A DNA stretch of 64,000 nt from Methylocaldum sp002005105 (GCF_051027545.1 NZ_CP194902.1:4216001-4280000); one strand, 5' to 3'; positions 34,826-43,597 are shown, counted from the stretch's first letter. The notes: a model not told the origin generated them from the sequence alone. A program made the numbers and translations.

Positions 34826-34948
34826 CTGATTGTCCTGCTGTGCTACAGCGTTCTCGGTCCGACCGATTTCCGTCTTTTCCACTGCCCGGGGAGACCATAG
34901 CCCCCCCGGGCGCCGTGCCTGGATGCGCGCCGGCAAATCGGTCGCTGC

Positions 34949-36841
34949 TCATCTGCACGAGCCTACCAGCCGTTCCGGAAAAGGCTGTTCGCCGGGGTCC
35001 GGGGCGGTTTCCCATTCATTCCGGCTCCACGGCACCCGGCCGGCGAGTTCGGTCAGGGAACCCGCCGGATAGGTTCCGAAGCGGCGGCTGGACGGAATCT
35101 GCGGTATCCGGACGAAAAGTACAGCCTCGGTATCGGCCGCGAGCATCTGCTCGAAAGGGGTCAGCTCTCGCGTCGGAGCGCTCCCCTCGACGAGATCGAG
35201 AAGGTCTCGGCCTATCGTCTCGAAGGCCTCTCTGGGCACGAGCCGGGTCTTCTCCGCAGCGAGCGTGCGAAACACATCCCTGCCGCCGGCGAGGCTCATC
35301 TGAACCAGGGCCGCCACCGGGAAAGCGGCCACGGCGGCGAGATAGCTGGTCGGACCGGTCTCCGGAATGTTCCAGCCCAGCCAGCGCAAGGGATCGATGA
35401 CCAGCGCGGTGCTGTTGTTGGCGGCCCGGTCGTAACCGATGACATGGCAGTAATAGCCGTGTAGCACCTGTTGCAAGGTGGCTTGCACCCGGCGCGGAAT
35501 TCGGGAATCGCGCATGACCGCGACGAGCATGTAGTTCGGACGGTACCAGGCCTGTCCGCTGTTGAGATCCGCGAGGTAATTGTCCATGGGCACCATGGCC
35601 GAGAGAATGCCTTTTGCGTTCTTGTCGTCTATGGGATAGAAGTTGGCGGCCAGCCAATCGCTCCATTCGCCTTGCGGGCCCAATATCCCGGCGGCGGGCG
35701 CGAGATGGCCGCCGTGCGCGCCGTCATCGTCGCCCTGGGCGCCGTCGAGCACGAAGGCGAGCACCGGGCGGCTCGCCCAGCGGCGGGGCTGTCCCGGATG
35801 ACGCTCCCATAACACCCGCGCGGCGTAGATGCCCGTCACGCCGCCGGTCTGTGCCCGGATCAAGGTCGTCAAGGTTTCCCGCTCTTTCAACGGCTCAAAT
35901 CGGGCTCCATCGATGTCGATACGGGTATCTTCCGGCCAGATCGTCCGGGCGACGAAAACCGGAGTCCCCCGATCGCTCAGTGTGACGCCACGCATGCGCA
36001 GCGGCCGTTTCGAAAGAAAAGCCACGGTGGAACGATCGAGATAGGCCCGATTGGTGGGAATCGCCGGGGTGACCGCAAACGCGATCTCACCCGCCGGTGC
36101 GCGGAGAAACTGTCCGTCTTCGGACAAGGTCGCGTGTTCGACGATCTCGGGAGCGCCGATCCAGACCAGCGGCGGATGGGGCGTTTCGCTCCGCTCCGGC
36201 TCGAAAAGCGCCGTGCCGGTGATCGGCCGAAGTCCATCAGGAACGGCGATGAGTTCGTCGCGAAAATACCAGAGCGCCGCCTCGGGCACCGGACAATCCG
36301 TGCACCGCCCGGTGGCGAGCCGAAAGGAGGAACTCGGCAACAGCCCGAAGCGCTCTCCGGTCAGGGCGCCTTTCGAAAAAGGACCGGCATATAACTTGTC
36401 CGGCACCTCGCTCCAGCGCAAGCCTTCCGCCGTCCGCAGCGGGCCGGCCTCGCCTGGAGCGTTTTTCATCCCGGTGCACGGCTTCGTGTCGGGCGGGAAG
36501 CACGTAGGTCGGCAATCCCTTCCCAATCGCAAACGGCATCTCTGGGAGCGCCAGAGCTGCCCTTCCGACAAAGTCCTTTGCCGAGCCGATAAGTCGGCAA
36601 GGGATTGCCGACCTACCTGTCGGGCGCTCTGACACCGAATCGGAAAATTCTCTAATTGCAGACCAAAAGATGCCGCCGGACGGACGCCGCTTCCCCCGGA
36701 TTCATCCGCTAACCGGGACTCGGCCGCGCATCCGCACAAAAGAAGAGCGATCCACAGCCGGCGACACCGCCACGCAAGCGTTTCAATCGAGCAGCGTGTA
36801 AAGATAGCTCGCGATGTCACGCGCGTCGGATTCCGGAACAT
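34949..36841 (-). CDS. large lipoprotein of unknown function carrying an in-frame repeat insertion
   Basis: A 630-aa product. The N-terminus has a lipoprotein-type signal (LWIALLLCGCAAESR). About residues 64-129 are encoded by a type 2 repeat (36457-36652) inserted without disturbing the frame. The C-terminal half contains DDDGAHGGHLAPAAGILG, MDNYLADLNSGQAWYRPNY and AANNSTALVIDPLRWLGW. This pattern recalls permuted papain-like domains in which a His-bearing strand precedes an NC(T/A) motif, but Ser stands where Cys would be expected (weak inference). The ATG at 36841 overlaps the cytochrome gene by 59 bases and lacks a clear ribosome site; a rarer start closer to the signal is possible. Third gene of the PQQ dehydrogenase group. 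Confidence 0.68.
   Translation of the reverse strand: MFRNPTRVTSRAIFTRCSIETLAWRCRRLWIALLLCGCAAESRLADESGGSGVRPAASFGLQLENFPIRCQSARQVGRQSLADLSARQRTLSEGQLWRSQRCRLRLGRDCRPTCFPPDTKPCTGMKNAPGEAGPLRTAEGLRWSEVPDKLYAGPFSKGALTGERFGLLPSSSFRLATGRCTDCPVPEAALWYFRDELIAVPDGLRPITGTALFEPERSETPHPPLVWIGAPEIVEHATLSEDGQFLRAPAGEIAFAVTPAIPTNRAYLDRSTVAFLSKRPLRMRGVTLSDRGTPVFVARTIWPEDTRIDIDGARFEPLKERETLTTLIRAQTGGVTGIYAARVLWERHPGQPRRWASRPVLAFVLDGAQGDDDGAHGGHLAPAAGILGPQGEWSDWLAANFYPIDDKNAKGILSAMVPMDNYLADLNSGQAWYRPNYMLVAVMRDSRIPRRVQATLQQVLHGYYCHVIGYDRAANNSTALVIDPLRWLGWNIPETGPTSYLAAVAAFPVAALVQMSLAGGRDVFRTLAAEKTRLVPREAFETIGRDLLDLVEGSAPTRELTPFEQMLAADTEAVLFVRIPQIPSSRRFGTYPAGSLTELAGRVPWSRNEWETAPDPGEQPFPERLVGSCR
36457..36652. 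repeat. 196-bp palindromic element, type 2, copy D, inside a gene
   Basis: Ends GAGCGTTTTTC (36457) and GAGAATTTTCCG on the other strand (36652), TA on the right and TG on the left. It has the typical hairpins GTAGGTCGGCAATCCC and GTCGGCAAGGGATTGCCGAC. With one 2-bp target copy the insertion is 198 bases, exactly 66 codons, and it contains no stop in the frame of the host gene. Confidence 0.85.
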
Positions 36842-37208
36842 TCATGTTCGGCATCAGGGTCTGCGGATTGACGGCCGGAGGATTTTGCAGCCACCGGATC
36901 ATATTTTCCGGGGTGTTCGGTAGAACGCCCGCGATGGCGACCCGCTTGGCGATTCCGCCGAGAGGAGGCCCCACCAGGCCATCCGCGCCGAACACGCCGG
37001 GGATAGTGTGGCAGGACGGGCAGCCGTAGGCGCGGATGGCGTCCTTACCCCGCTCCGGATTGCCGCCGGTCAGGGCGATGGCGTCGGACTCTTTCCCGCC
37101 CCCGCAAGCTCCGAGCAGGCACAACACGAAAACCATGGCGATCCCGCTTCCCGGACACGTCCCCTCTCCCGGTAGCGCCCGTCCGGCATTACGGGAGGGC
37201 GAATACAT
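36783..37208 (-). CDS. lipoprotein cytochrome c
   Basis: A 141-aa class I cytochrome c. The N-terminus ends in a lipobox (VFVLCLLGACGGG), so the protein is probably tethered to a membrane facing the periplasm. Heme site CPSCH (YGCPSCHTIPGVFG), distal Met candidates in TLMPNMNVPESD. It overlaps the 3' end of the PQQ dehydrogenase gene by 20 bases and is the likely first electron acceptor of that enzyme, in the role that XoxG/MxaG cytochromes have in methylotrophs. Confidence 0.85.
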   Translation of the reverse strand: MYSPSRNAGRALPGEGTCPGSGIAMVFVLCLLGACGGGKESDAIALTGGNPERGKDAIRAYGCPSCHTIPGVFGADGLVGPPLGGIAKRVAIAGVLPNTPENMIRWLQNPPAVNPQTLMPNMNVPESDARDIASYLYTLLD

Positions 37209-39054
37209 ACAGCGTCCCTCCGGGGTTGGTGTGTTCGGGCAAGTCCTTCATGGCGTTGACGAAGCCGAGCGCGCCGGTGCCGTCGCGCGGGTCCAGCCCG
37301 CCCGACACGATGGCGCCCGACCAGCCGCCGACTCCGGCAAGCACCGCGACATATTGCTTGCCGTCGGGTCCCCGATAAGTCACCGGCTGGCCGATGATTC
37401 CGGAACCGACCTGAAACTGCCACAGAACGTCTCCGGTACGGGCGTGCACAGCTTTGAACCAGCGGTCCATGGTGCCGTAAAACACCACGTCCCCGGCGGT
37501 CGCCACCGTGCCGCTCCACACCGGGAAGCGCTCCTTGATCTTCCACACGGCCTGCCGTTTCAGGGGGTCCCAGGCGGTGAACTCGCCGCGATGCCCGCCG
37601 GGTCCCGCGTGCATGTGCACCCGTGCCCCCACGTAGGGAGTGCCGGCGAGATAATTGGCCTCCAATCCCTCGATGTCCATGCAGAGGTTATTGTGCGGAA
37701 GGTAAAGCAGACCGGTCCGCGGCGACCAGGCCGCGGGCTGCCAGTCCTTGGCGCCGGGCGGTGCCGGGCAGATGTCGGTGACGGTTTTTCCCGTCTGCGG
37801 CTTCTTTTCCTCGACGTGAATGGGCCGTCCGGTCTCGAGATCGATGCCGCGGGTGACATTGGTCGGCACGAACGGGTCGGCCGACAGGATTTCCCCGGTC
37901 GTCCGGTCCATGACGTAGACGTACCCGTTGCGCTCCGCGCGCAGAAGGAGTTTCCGAATCCGGTCATTAACCGGCAGATCCACCAGGATATTCTCGTTGA
38001 CGCCGTCGTAGTCGTAGAGATCGTGAGGGCTCCACTGGTAGGCCCATACCGCCGCGCCTGTCGCGGGGCGGCGAGCGAAGATGCCGCAGGTCCATTTGTT
38101 GTCGCCGGGCCGCATTTCCGGGTTCCACGGGCTGGGATTGCTGGTGCCGTAATAGATCAGATCCAGCTCCGGGTCATAGGAAATCCAGCCCCACACGGCG
38201 CCGCCGCCGATCTTCCACTGATCGGGCGGCCAGGTCGTGACGCCGAGATCCTTGCCATTGTCCTCCGGATAAAAAGCCTTGAATTCGGGACCGATCAGCA
38301 CGTCCTTGTCGGGACCCGTGGTATAGGCCCGCCAGGCGATTTTTCCCGTATTGGCGTCCAGCGCCGTGAGCCAGCCGCGCACGCCGAACTCGCCGCCGCT
38401 GTTGCCCACCAGCACCTTGCCCTTCACCACCAGGGGCGCCATGGTCATGGATTCGCCCCGATTGATGTCGCCGAGCTTGGTCTTCCAGACCTGTTTTCCG
38501 GTCTTCGCATCCACCGCGAAAGTATGGTTGTCGAGGGTGTTGAAGAAAATCTTGCCGTCGGCGTAGGCCGCCCCACGATTGACCACGTCGCAGCAAGCGA
38601 CCCCTTGCGCGGCGGCAGCCGGTTTCGGCTCGAATTTCCATTTCATCGCGCCCGGTTTTTCCTTGAGGTCCAACGCGTAGAGAACATTGGGATAAGGCGT
38701 GACGACGTACATCGTATCGCCTATCACCAGCGGCGCCGCCTCGTGCCCCTTATTCAGGCCGGTCGAGAAGGACCAGGCGAGCTTGAGATTCCCGACGTTC
38801 TCGGGCGTAATCTGGTCGAGTCCGCTATAGCGGGTGCTCGCATAGTTCTTGGCCGGCATGGTCCATTGGCCGTCCTCCGCCTCGGCAGGCGGAACGGCTT
38901 GTGCCTGGACCCGGGATTCGGGAACTTGACTCGACACGACTCCCGGCCACCCGGCCAGACCGCCGAGCGCGACGAGCATCACACCGAGACGCGTTCCGAT
39001 CTTGCCGGGCAAAGCATAGGCCACAGGACTCTGACCGGTTTTTGGCTGCTCCAT
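37189..39054 (-). CDS. PQQ-dependent alcohol dehydrogenase, lanthanide-type signature
   Basis: A 621-aa periplasmic quinoprotein of the methanol/ethanol dehydrogenase family. After an N-terminal export segment it shows the eight-bladed propeller pattern of tryptophan-docking repeats, the vicinal disulfide Cys154-Cys155 (GVACCDVVNRG), a metal-ligand Glu in NSGGEFGVRGW and an Asn in TSNPSPWNPE, and the catalytic Asp348 in PHDLYDYDGVNE. Asp350, two residues on, is the extra acidic ligand found in lanthanide-dependent XoxF/ExaF enzymes, where calcium enzymes have Ala or Ser. AAGGAGG precedes the ATG at 39054. Substrate (methanol or a longer alcohol) is not fixed by the sequence. Confidence 0.92.
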   Translation of the reverse strand: MEQPKTGQSPVAYALPGKIGTRLGVMLVALGGLAGWPGVVSSQVPESRVQAQAVPPAEAEDGQWTMPAKNYASTRYSGLDQITPENVGNLKLAWSFSTGLNKGHEAAPLVIGDTMYVVTPYPNVLYALDLKEKPGAMKWKFEPKPAAAAQGVACCDVVNRGAAYADGKIFFNTLDNHTFAVDAKTGKQVWKTKLGDINRGESMTMAPLVVKGKVLVGNSGGEFGVRGWLTALDANTGKIAWRAYTTGPDKDVLIGPEFKAFYPEDNGKDLGVTTWPPDQWKIGGGAVWGWISYDPELDLIYYGTSNPSPWNPEMRPGDNKWTCGIFARRPATGAAVWAYQWSPHDLYDYDGVNENILVDLPVNDRIRKLLLRAERNGYVYVMDRTTGEILSADPFVPTNVTRGIDLETGRPIHVEEKKPQTGKTVTDICPAPPGAKDWQPAAWSPRTGLLYLPHNNLCMDIEGLEANYLAGTPYVGARVHMHAGPGGHRGEFTAWDPLKRQAVWKIKERFPVWSGTVATAGDVVFYGTMDRWFKAVHARTGDVLWQFQVGSGIIGQPVTYRGPDGKQYVAVLAGVGGWSGAIVSGGLDPRDGTGALGFVNAMKDLPEHTNPGGTLYVFALP

Positions 39055-39102
39055 GTCGAATCCTCCTTGTATAACGCCCCGTTCCGCTCGGACACACTCC
39101 GC

Positions 39103-39166
39103 GTAGGGTGGGTTACGCTTCGCCAACCCACTATCGATGGGTTTCGCTTCGCTCTACCCATCCTAC
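39103..39166. repeat. dispersed palindromic repeat
   Basis: GTAGGGTGGGTTACGCTTCG paired with the inverted unit GAAGCGAAACCCATC read on the other strand, ending CCCATCCTAC at 39166. The same unit occurs near 52222-52255 and in part near 62182. It lies between ctaG and the PQQ dehydrogenase gene. Confidence 0.75.
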
Positions 39167-39268
39167 AGAGCTACAGAGTTCGCGATTGCCGCGCTTCACT
39201 GCGTTCAGCACATCCTATTTTTGTGACACCCTCCAAAGGGAAATAACTTTTTCAAAACTCCCTCAACA

Positions 39269-40225
39269 TCATGGTCCCCTCGGGAGCGGGCTCCCGCTGT
39301 GCCCCGCCGCGCCGCCCGCGTTTTTTCCGATCGCCTCCAGCCAGGCGGCGAACATCCCGAGGGCGATGACCAGATAGATCGCGCCGGCGGGGACCCACAT
39401 GATGAGCCCCGCGAGCTGCTGATCCTCGAGCGCGCTCAGTCCGGCCGCCGCCGAGCCGCCGTAGGTCGGATACCAGGGCTGGCTGCTGAAGGTCAGCAAC
39501 GCTCCTAGCAGGCTGGTATGCACCGTCGTGGAGAACACGTATAGCACCCCGGCCCCGTACCCTCTCGCCCCTTCGCCGCCGCGGATGATCGCCCACCAGA
39601 ACACCAGTGCCGAAACGAAAAAGCTCAGATGCTGCAGCGTGTGCACGTCCTCATGTCTCAGCGCCGCCTGAAAAAAGACCGGCGCATGCCAGATCCATAT
39701 GACGGCCCCGTGTATCGTCCAGGCCGCCAAGGGCACGGTCATTCTGCGCCAGAAACGCCCGACCCAGCCGGTTTTGCAATAGCCTGTCAGAGACTTCCGC
39801 CACCCGCGCGGAAACGCCCACAGGGCAAAGGCGATCGGACGGCTCAAGACCAGCAGCGGCGCGGCGAGCAGTATCAGGATCTCGTGCTGGACCATGTGTG
39901 CCGAAAAAAGCTCGTTCGAAAGCCGATCCAGGGGCGAAATCAGGGCCAGAGCGATGAGCAGCCATCCCCCGGCATAAGCCAGCGCCTTTTGGATGAGCAC
40001 CCGACGGCCCGCGCCGACTTTCGGCCACAGCCGCCGCAATCCGGCCATGAACAGTCCGGCCGGCAGCGCAAGACAAAACAGGACCCAGGGCTCGAAATTC
40101 CAGGCGGTCCACTGAAAGCCGGAAATCGCCGAACTCCCTTCGTGAGCATGTCCGCATGCGGGAACACCGAACGCAGCGGACAAGCAGGGAAAGACGGTTC
40201 GGCGCGCAATACGGTTTCGTGCCAT
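39269..40225 (-). CDS. ctaG: cytochrome c oxidase assembly protein CtaG (caa3 type)
   Basis: A 318-aa polytopic membrane protein with a signal-like N-terminus and about seven hydrophobic segments. Family signatures include SPLDRLSNELFSAHMVQHEI, APLLVLSRPIAFALWAFP and LRHEDVHTLQHLSFFVSAL. CtaG_2 proteins assist copper-center assembly of caa3-type oxidases. It is the last gene of the oxidase group, nine bases after the small membrane protein. The ATG at 40225 follows GTGAGG. Confidence 0.9.
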   Translation of the reverse strand: MARNRIARRTVFPCLSAAFGVPACGHAHEGSSAISGFQWTAWNFEPWVLFCLALPAGLFMAGLRRLWPKVGAGRRVLIQKALAYAGGWLLIALALISPLDRLSNELFSAHMVQHEILILLAAPLLVLSRPIAFALWAFPRGWRKSLTGYCKTGWVGRFWRRMTVPLAAWTIHGAVIWIWHAPVFFQAALRHEDVHTLQHLSFFVSALVFWWAIIRGGEGARGYGAGVLYVFSTTVHTSLLGALLTFSSQPWYPTYGGSAAAGLSALEDQQLAGLIMWVPAGAIYLVIALGMFAAWLEAIGKNAGGAAGHSGSPLPRGP

Positions 40226-40233
40226 GGCAGGCC

Positions 40234-40605
40234 TCACGAGCGCAGCATCATGATCGGAACCGCCTGCGCCAGGATGGTCACGAAGAAGTAGGCGCTGACA
40301 ATCATCCCGGAAACCGCCATGAAGCGGCTCCGCGCGATCACCCCGCCTTCTCCGCTCGGCCACGCCGCCCCTGCCCTTTGCCAATTCCGCCAGGAGATCA
40401 ACCCGCCGGCCGCGGCGATCACCAGGGCCGCCAAAGTCACCAGATACAGGGCGAGAGTCGACCCGGTGCCGTGAAAGAACGGCGTGATGCTGTAACTGGT
40501 TTGAAGGTGCAAGGCCCAGGCGACGGGACCCGCCAGCAAACCGGCCCATAGCGCGGCGATACCGCTACGCTCCGAGAAATACCGTTCCGCATCGGCCTGC
40601 AACAC
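40234..40605 (-). CDS. small membrane protein of oxidase operon
   Basis: A 123-aa protein with three hydrophobic helices (SGIAALWAGLLAGPVAWALH, LALYLVTLAALVIAAAGG, FMAVSGMIVSAYFFVTI). It lies between coxIII (10 bases) and ctaG (8 bases), so it belongs to the oxidase operon. Small membrane proteins at this place are common in caa3 operons and may act as subunit IV or as an assembly factor. No family motif is recognised. Confidence 0.75.
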   Translation of the reverse strand: MLQADAERYFSERSGIAALWAGLLAGPVAWALHLQTSYSITPFFHGTGSTLALYLVTLAALVIAAAGGLISWRNWQRAGAAWPSGEGGVIARSRFMAVSGMIVSAYFFVTILAQAVPIMMLRS

Positions 40606-40615
40606 CTTTCTTCCC

Positions 40616-41224
40616 TCACTTTAAAACGCGCGGCATCCAGTACAGCGTGGCGTACAGCGGTATCCAGACCGCCACCACGAAGTGCCAGTAAATCCCGTTG
40701 ACCTTCACCGCCAGACTGCGCCGCTCGCTGAAGTAGCCTATCCATGCGAGAGCGCTGACCACGACCGTCTTCAGGATCAGCGCAACCACATGGGTGCTGT
40801 GAAAGCCGATGATGGTCCAGGAAATGGAGCCGTAGGAATGGGTATACCATCGGTACCCCATTTCGCTGTACTCGATGTATTTCAGCACCAAGAACGTCAC
40901 CGCCAGCGCGATACTCAGCAGCAGCCCCCAGCGCAGGGCCGTTTGGTTGCCTCGGGTGATGCCGCGGTCGGCCCAGTGCATCGGCAGGCTGCTGGCCATC
41001 AGCACCAGCGTGCCCAGGGTCGGCTTGACCAGATCGGGCGTCTTGGTGCCCGCCGGCGGCCATTCCGGCTGATCGATGCCGAGATAGAAATAGCTGGTGA
41101 TGAGGGTGGCGAACACCACCGATTCGACCAGGATGAGACCGACGATGCCCCACCACAAGGGGGCTCTGTAGTCGGCGGGCAATCGTGGAAGCTCGCCGGC
41201 ATCGAAGCGGGTTTCGGCGTTCAT
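40616..41224 (-). CDS. coxC: cytochrome c oxidase subunit III
   Basis: A 202-aa five-helix subunit III of a heme-copper oxidase. Characteristic stretches are WWGIVGLILVESVVFATLI, SYFYLGIDQPEWPP, GFHSTHVVALILKT and NGIYWHFVVAVWIPLY. The start codon overlaps the coxI stop (ATGA). Shorter than mitochondrial-type subunit III, as usual in caa3 and bo3 families. Confidence 0.92.
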   Translation of the reverse strand: MNAETRFDAGELPRLPADYRAPLWWGIVGLILVESVVFATLITSYFYLGIDQPEWPPAGTKTPDLVKPTLGTLVLMASSLPMHWADRGITRGNQTALRWGLLLSIALAVTFLVLKYIEYSEMGYRWYTHSYGSISWTIIGFHSTHVVALILKTVVVSALAWIGYFSERRSLAVKVNGIYWHFVVAVWIPLYATLYWMPRVLK

Positions 41225-43167
41225 CGGGCTTGCTCCTCCTCGGCGTGACCTCCGACCGCGCGCGGCCAGAGCCATCCGACGAATCCGACAAAGGTCAGCA
41301 GCAAGCCGATCGGGAACCAGATCGGATGACGGATGAAGCCGAGAAAACCCGCCGCCACCGCGACGGCGGAAAGAAAAGGCCAGATCGTAGGTCCCGGCAG
41401 AATCGCCACGGCGTGCGGCTCGGCATCGAGCAGCGTCGTAACCAGCACTTCGCGCCGCCCGGAGCGGAGTCCCACCACCGTTCCCGCCGGCTCCTCGCCG
41501 CGCTCCCACAGCGCCCAACGGCCGCGCACCACAGGGATATCCTCGAAGTTGTAATTGGGCGGCGGCGAACTTGTCGCCCATTCCAGAGTATCCCCGCCCC
41601 AGGGGTTGTCCGGTGCGTCGGGTTTTCGCAGGAAACTCAGCAGGGCGTCGACCGCGGTGACGAGCACGCCGAGGGCGAAGACGTACGCGCCTATGGTCGC
41701 CAGCAGGCTCAATTCGAACCACCCCGATTCGGACAGATAGGTGTAGACCCGGCGCGGCATGCCCTGCAAGCCGAGCTGGTGCATCGGGAAAAAGCTCATG
41801 TTGAAACCGACGAACATCAGGACGAAGCTCCACTTGCCGGCGGTCTCGTTCAGCATGCGCCCGAAGACTTTGGGGAACCAGTAGTAGATCGCGCCGAACA
41901 CCGGGAACACCGCCCCGCCGATCAGCACGTAGTGGAAGTGCGCGACCAAAAAGTAAGTGTCGTGAACCTGCGTATCGAACGGCACCGAGGCCACCATCAC
42001 GCCGGTCAGCCCGCCGAGCACGAAGATGAAGAAAAACCCCAGCACGAACAGAAGCGGCGTCGCGAACCGCAGCCTCGCTCCCCATAGCGTCGTGATCCAG
42101 CAGAATACCTGCACGCCGCTCGGCACGGCGATCATCACGCTCGCGGCCGTGAAAAAGCTCACGCCCAGCGCCGGAAGGCCGGTCGTGAACATGTGGTGAA
42201 CCCACAGCCCGAAAGCGACGAAGCCGATGGCCACCACCGAGAGCACCATGGCGGTGTAGCCGAAGATAGGCCGCCGCGCGAAGGTCACGACGATTGACGA
42301 GATGACGCCGAGCGCCGGCACCAGGATGATGTAGACCTCCGGATGGCCGAAGAACCAGAAGAGATGCTGCCAGAGCAGCGGCTCGCCGCCTCCCGAGGTC
42401 ATGAAAAAATGGGTGCTCACCGTGCGGTCCAAGGCCAGCATGACGCTGCCCACCATCAGGGGCGGCATCGCGAACACGATCATGAACATGGTCACCAGCA
42501 TGGCCCACACGAACAGTGGCATCCGGTTGAGCGACATGCCGGGCGCGCGCTGCTTGAATATGGTCACGATCAGTTCCACCGCCGCCACCAGCGCGGAGAT
42601 TTCGATGAACGTGATCATCGTCGCCCAGAAGTCCAGACCGAGTCCGGGCGAATATTGGGTCAAAGTCAGCGGCACGTAGGCGAACCAGCCCCCGTCCGGC
42701 GCATGGCCCAGAAAGCCCGCGGCGTAAAGCGTCACGCCGGCGATCAGGTATACGTAATAGCCGAAAGCGTTCAGGCGGGGAAAAGCCATGTCGCGGGTCC
42801 CGATCATGAGCGGCACGACATAGATGCCCAGCCCTTCCATCATGGGCACGGCGAAGAAAAACATCATGGTCGAGCCGTGCATGGTGAAAAGCTGGTTGAA
42901 GTGATCCGGCGTAAGGAACGAATTTTCCGGCACCGCGAGCTGGGTTCTCAGAAGCAGCGATTCGATTCCTGCCATCAGGAAGAAGATGAAGGAAGTAATG
43001 ATGAAGCGCTTGCCGATCATGCGGTGGTTCACTTGGGTGAACCAGCCGACGAAGCCTGACGCGGAATACCAGGTCCGGTCGAGTTCCTCCGCCTTGCGAG
43101 ACATCGCCGGGCGCTCCGACGCCTGATCCGTGACTCCCGGCCGGTCCGTTTCGGTGCTCGCGGTCAT
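41221..43167 (-). CDS. coxA: cytochrome c oxidase subunit I
   Basis: The heme-copper catalytic subunit (648 aa) with heme and CuB ligands in TMHGSTMMFFFAVP, WFFGHPEVYIILVPALG, LWVHHMFTTG and YFLVAHFHYVLIGG. It has about 12 core helices plus a C-terminal extension (about 540-648) with two more helices (FLSAVAVAAGFLGFIRHP and WFPIGLLLTFVGFVGWLWP), typical of caa3-type subunit I. ATG 43167 is preferred over 43173 by spacing to AAAGGG. It reduces oxygen to water and pumps protons. Confidence 0.96.
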   Translation of the reverse strand: MTASTETDRPGVTDQASERPAMSRKAEELDRTWYSASGFVGWFTQVNHRMIGKRFIITSFIFFLMAGIESLLLRTQLAVPENSFLTPDHFNQLFTMHGSTMMFFFAVPMMEGLGIYVVPLMIGTRDMAFPRLNAFGYYVYLIAGVTLYAAGFLGHAPDGGWFAYVPLTLTQYSPGLGLDFWATMITFIEISALVAAVELIVTIFKQRAPGMSLNRMPLFVWAMLVTMFMIVFAMPPLMVGSVMLALDRTVSTHFFMTSGGGEPLLWQHLFWFFGHPEVYIILVPALGVISSIVVTFARRPIFGYTAMVLSVVAIGFVAFGLWVHHMFTTGLPALGVSFFTAASVMIAVPSGVQVFCWITTLWGARLRFATPLLFVLGFFFIFVLGGLTGVMVASVPFDTQVHDTYFLVAHFHYVLIGGAVFPVFGAIYYWFPKVFGRMLNETAGKWSFVLMFVGFNMSFFPMHQLGLQGMPRRVYTYLSESGWFELSLLATIGAYVFALGVLVTAVDALLSFLRKPDAPDNPWGGDTLEWATSSPPPNYNFEDIPVVRGRWALWERGEEPAGTVVGLRSGRREVLVTTLLDAEPHAVAILPGPTIWPFLSAVAVAAGFLGFIRHPIWFPIGLLLTFVGFVGWLWPRAVGGHAEEEQAR

Positions 43168-43173
43168 GGGCAT

Positions 43174-43597
43174 GCCCTTTTCGTTTTGTCGCGAACGCGA
43201 AGCCTGTCCCGACCGAAGCCGAGGGGCTTATCTCGGCCTATGTAGGATGCCCCCGTCCGTACACTTCTCGATCGTAGGTCGGCAATCCATTGCCGACGAA
43301 CACGCGCGGCCAGGACGTGGCGTCGGGAAAGGATTCCCGACCTACTTGGGGCGCAAGCGGGTAGGCCGGAATAAGCGTCAGCGTTTCCGGCAATCAACGG
43401 TGGAAAGGCCACCGTGCCGGGAACACGGAGCCTGTCCTGAGGCAGTCGGGAAGATCGTAGGTCGGCAATCCATTGCCGACGAAGCTGTCGGGAAAGGATT
43501 CCCGACCTACCTCGGGCGCAAGCATGTAGGCCGAAACAAGCGCCAGCCTTCGTAGGCCGGCAATCCCTTGCCGACGACTGCGTGTAAAATTTCTCCT
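43174..43597. repeat. array of GTAGGTCGG hairpin repeats between coxII and coxI
   Basis: Non-coding 424-base spacer inside the oxidase operon. Units: GTAGGTCGGCAATCCATTGCC at 43274 and 43457, GTCGGGAAAGGATTCCCGAC at 43322 and 43488, and GTAGGCCGGCAATCCCTTGCC at 43553. Each is a near-perfect hairpin and plus- and minus-oriented units alternate. The sequence between units is partly duplicated (GGGCGCAAGC...GTAGGCCG at 43349 and 43513). Confidence 0.85.

Noticed and set aside
37036..39246. A 736-codon plus-strand frame across the PQQ dehydrogenase
   Set aside because: Shadow of the minus-strand gene; no motifs, and the true gene has clear catalytic residues and a ribosome site.
43274..43576. 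Regularly repeated GTAGGTCGG hairpins resembling a CRISPR array
   Set aside because: Units alternate in orientation, spacing is irregular, spacers are partly duplicated, the same units are scattered singly over the whole window, and there are no cas genes.
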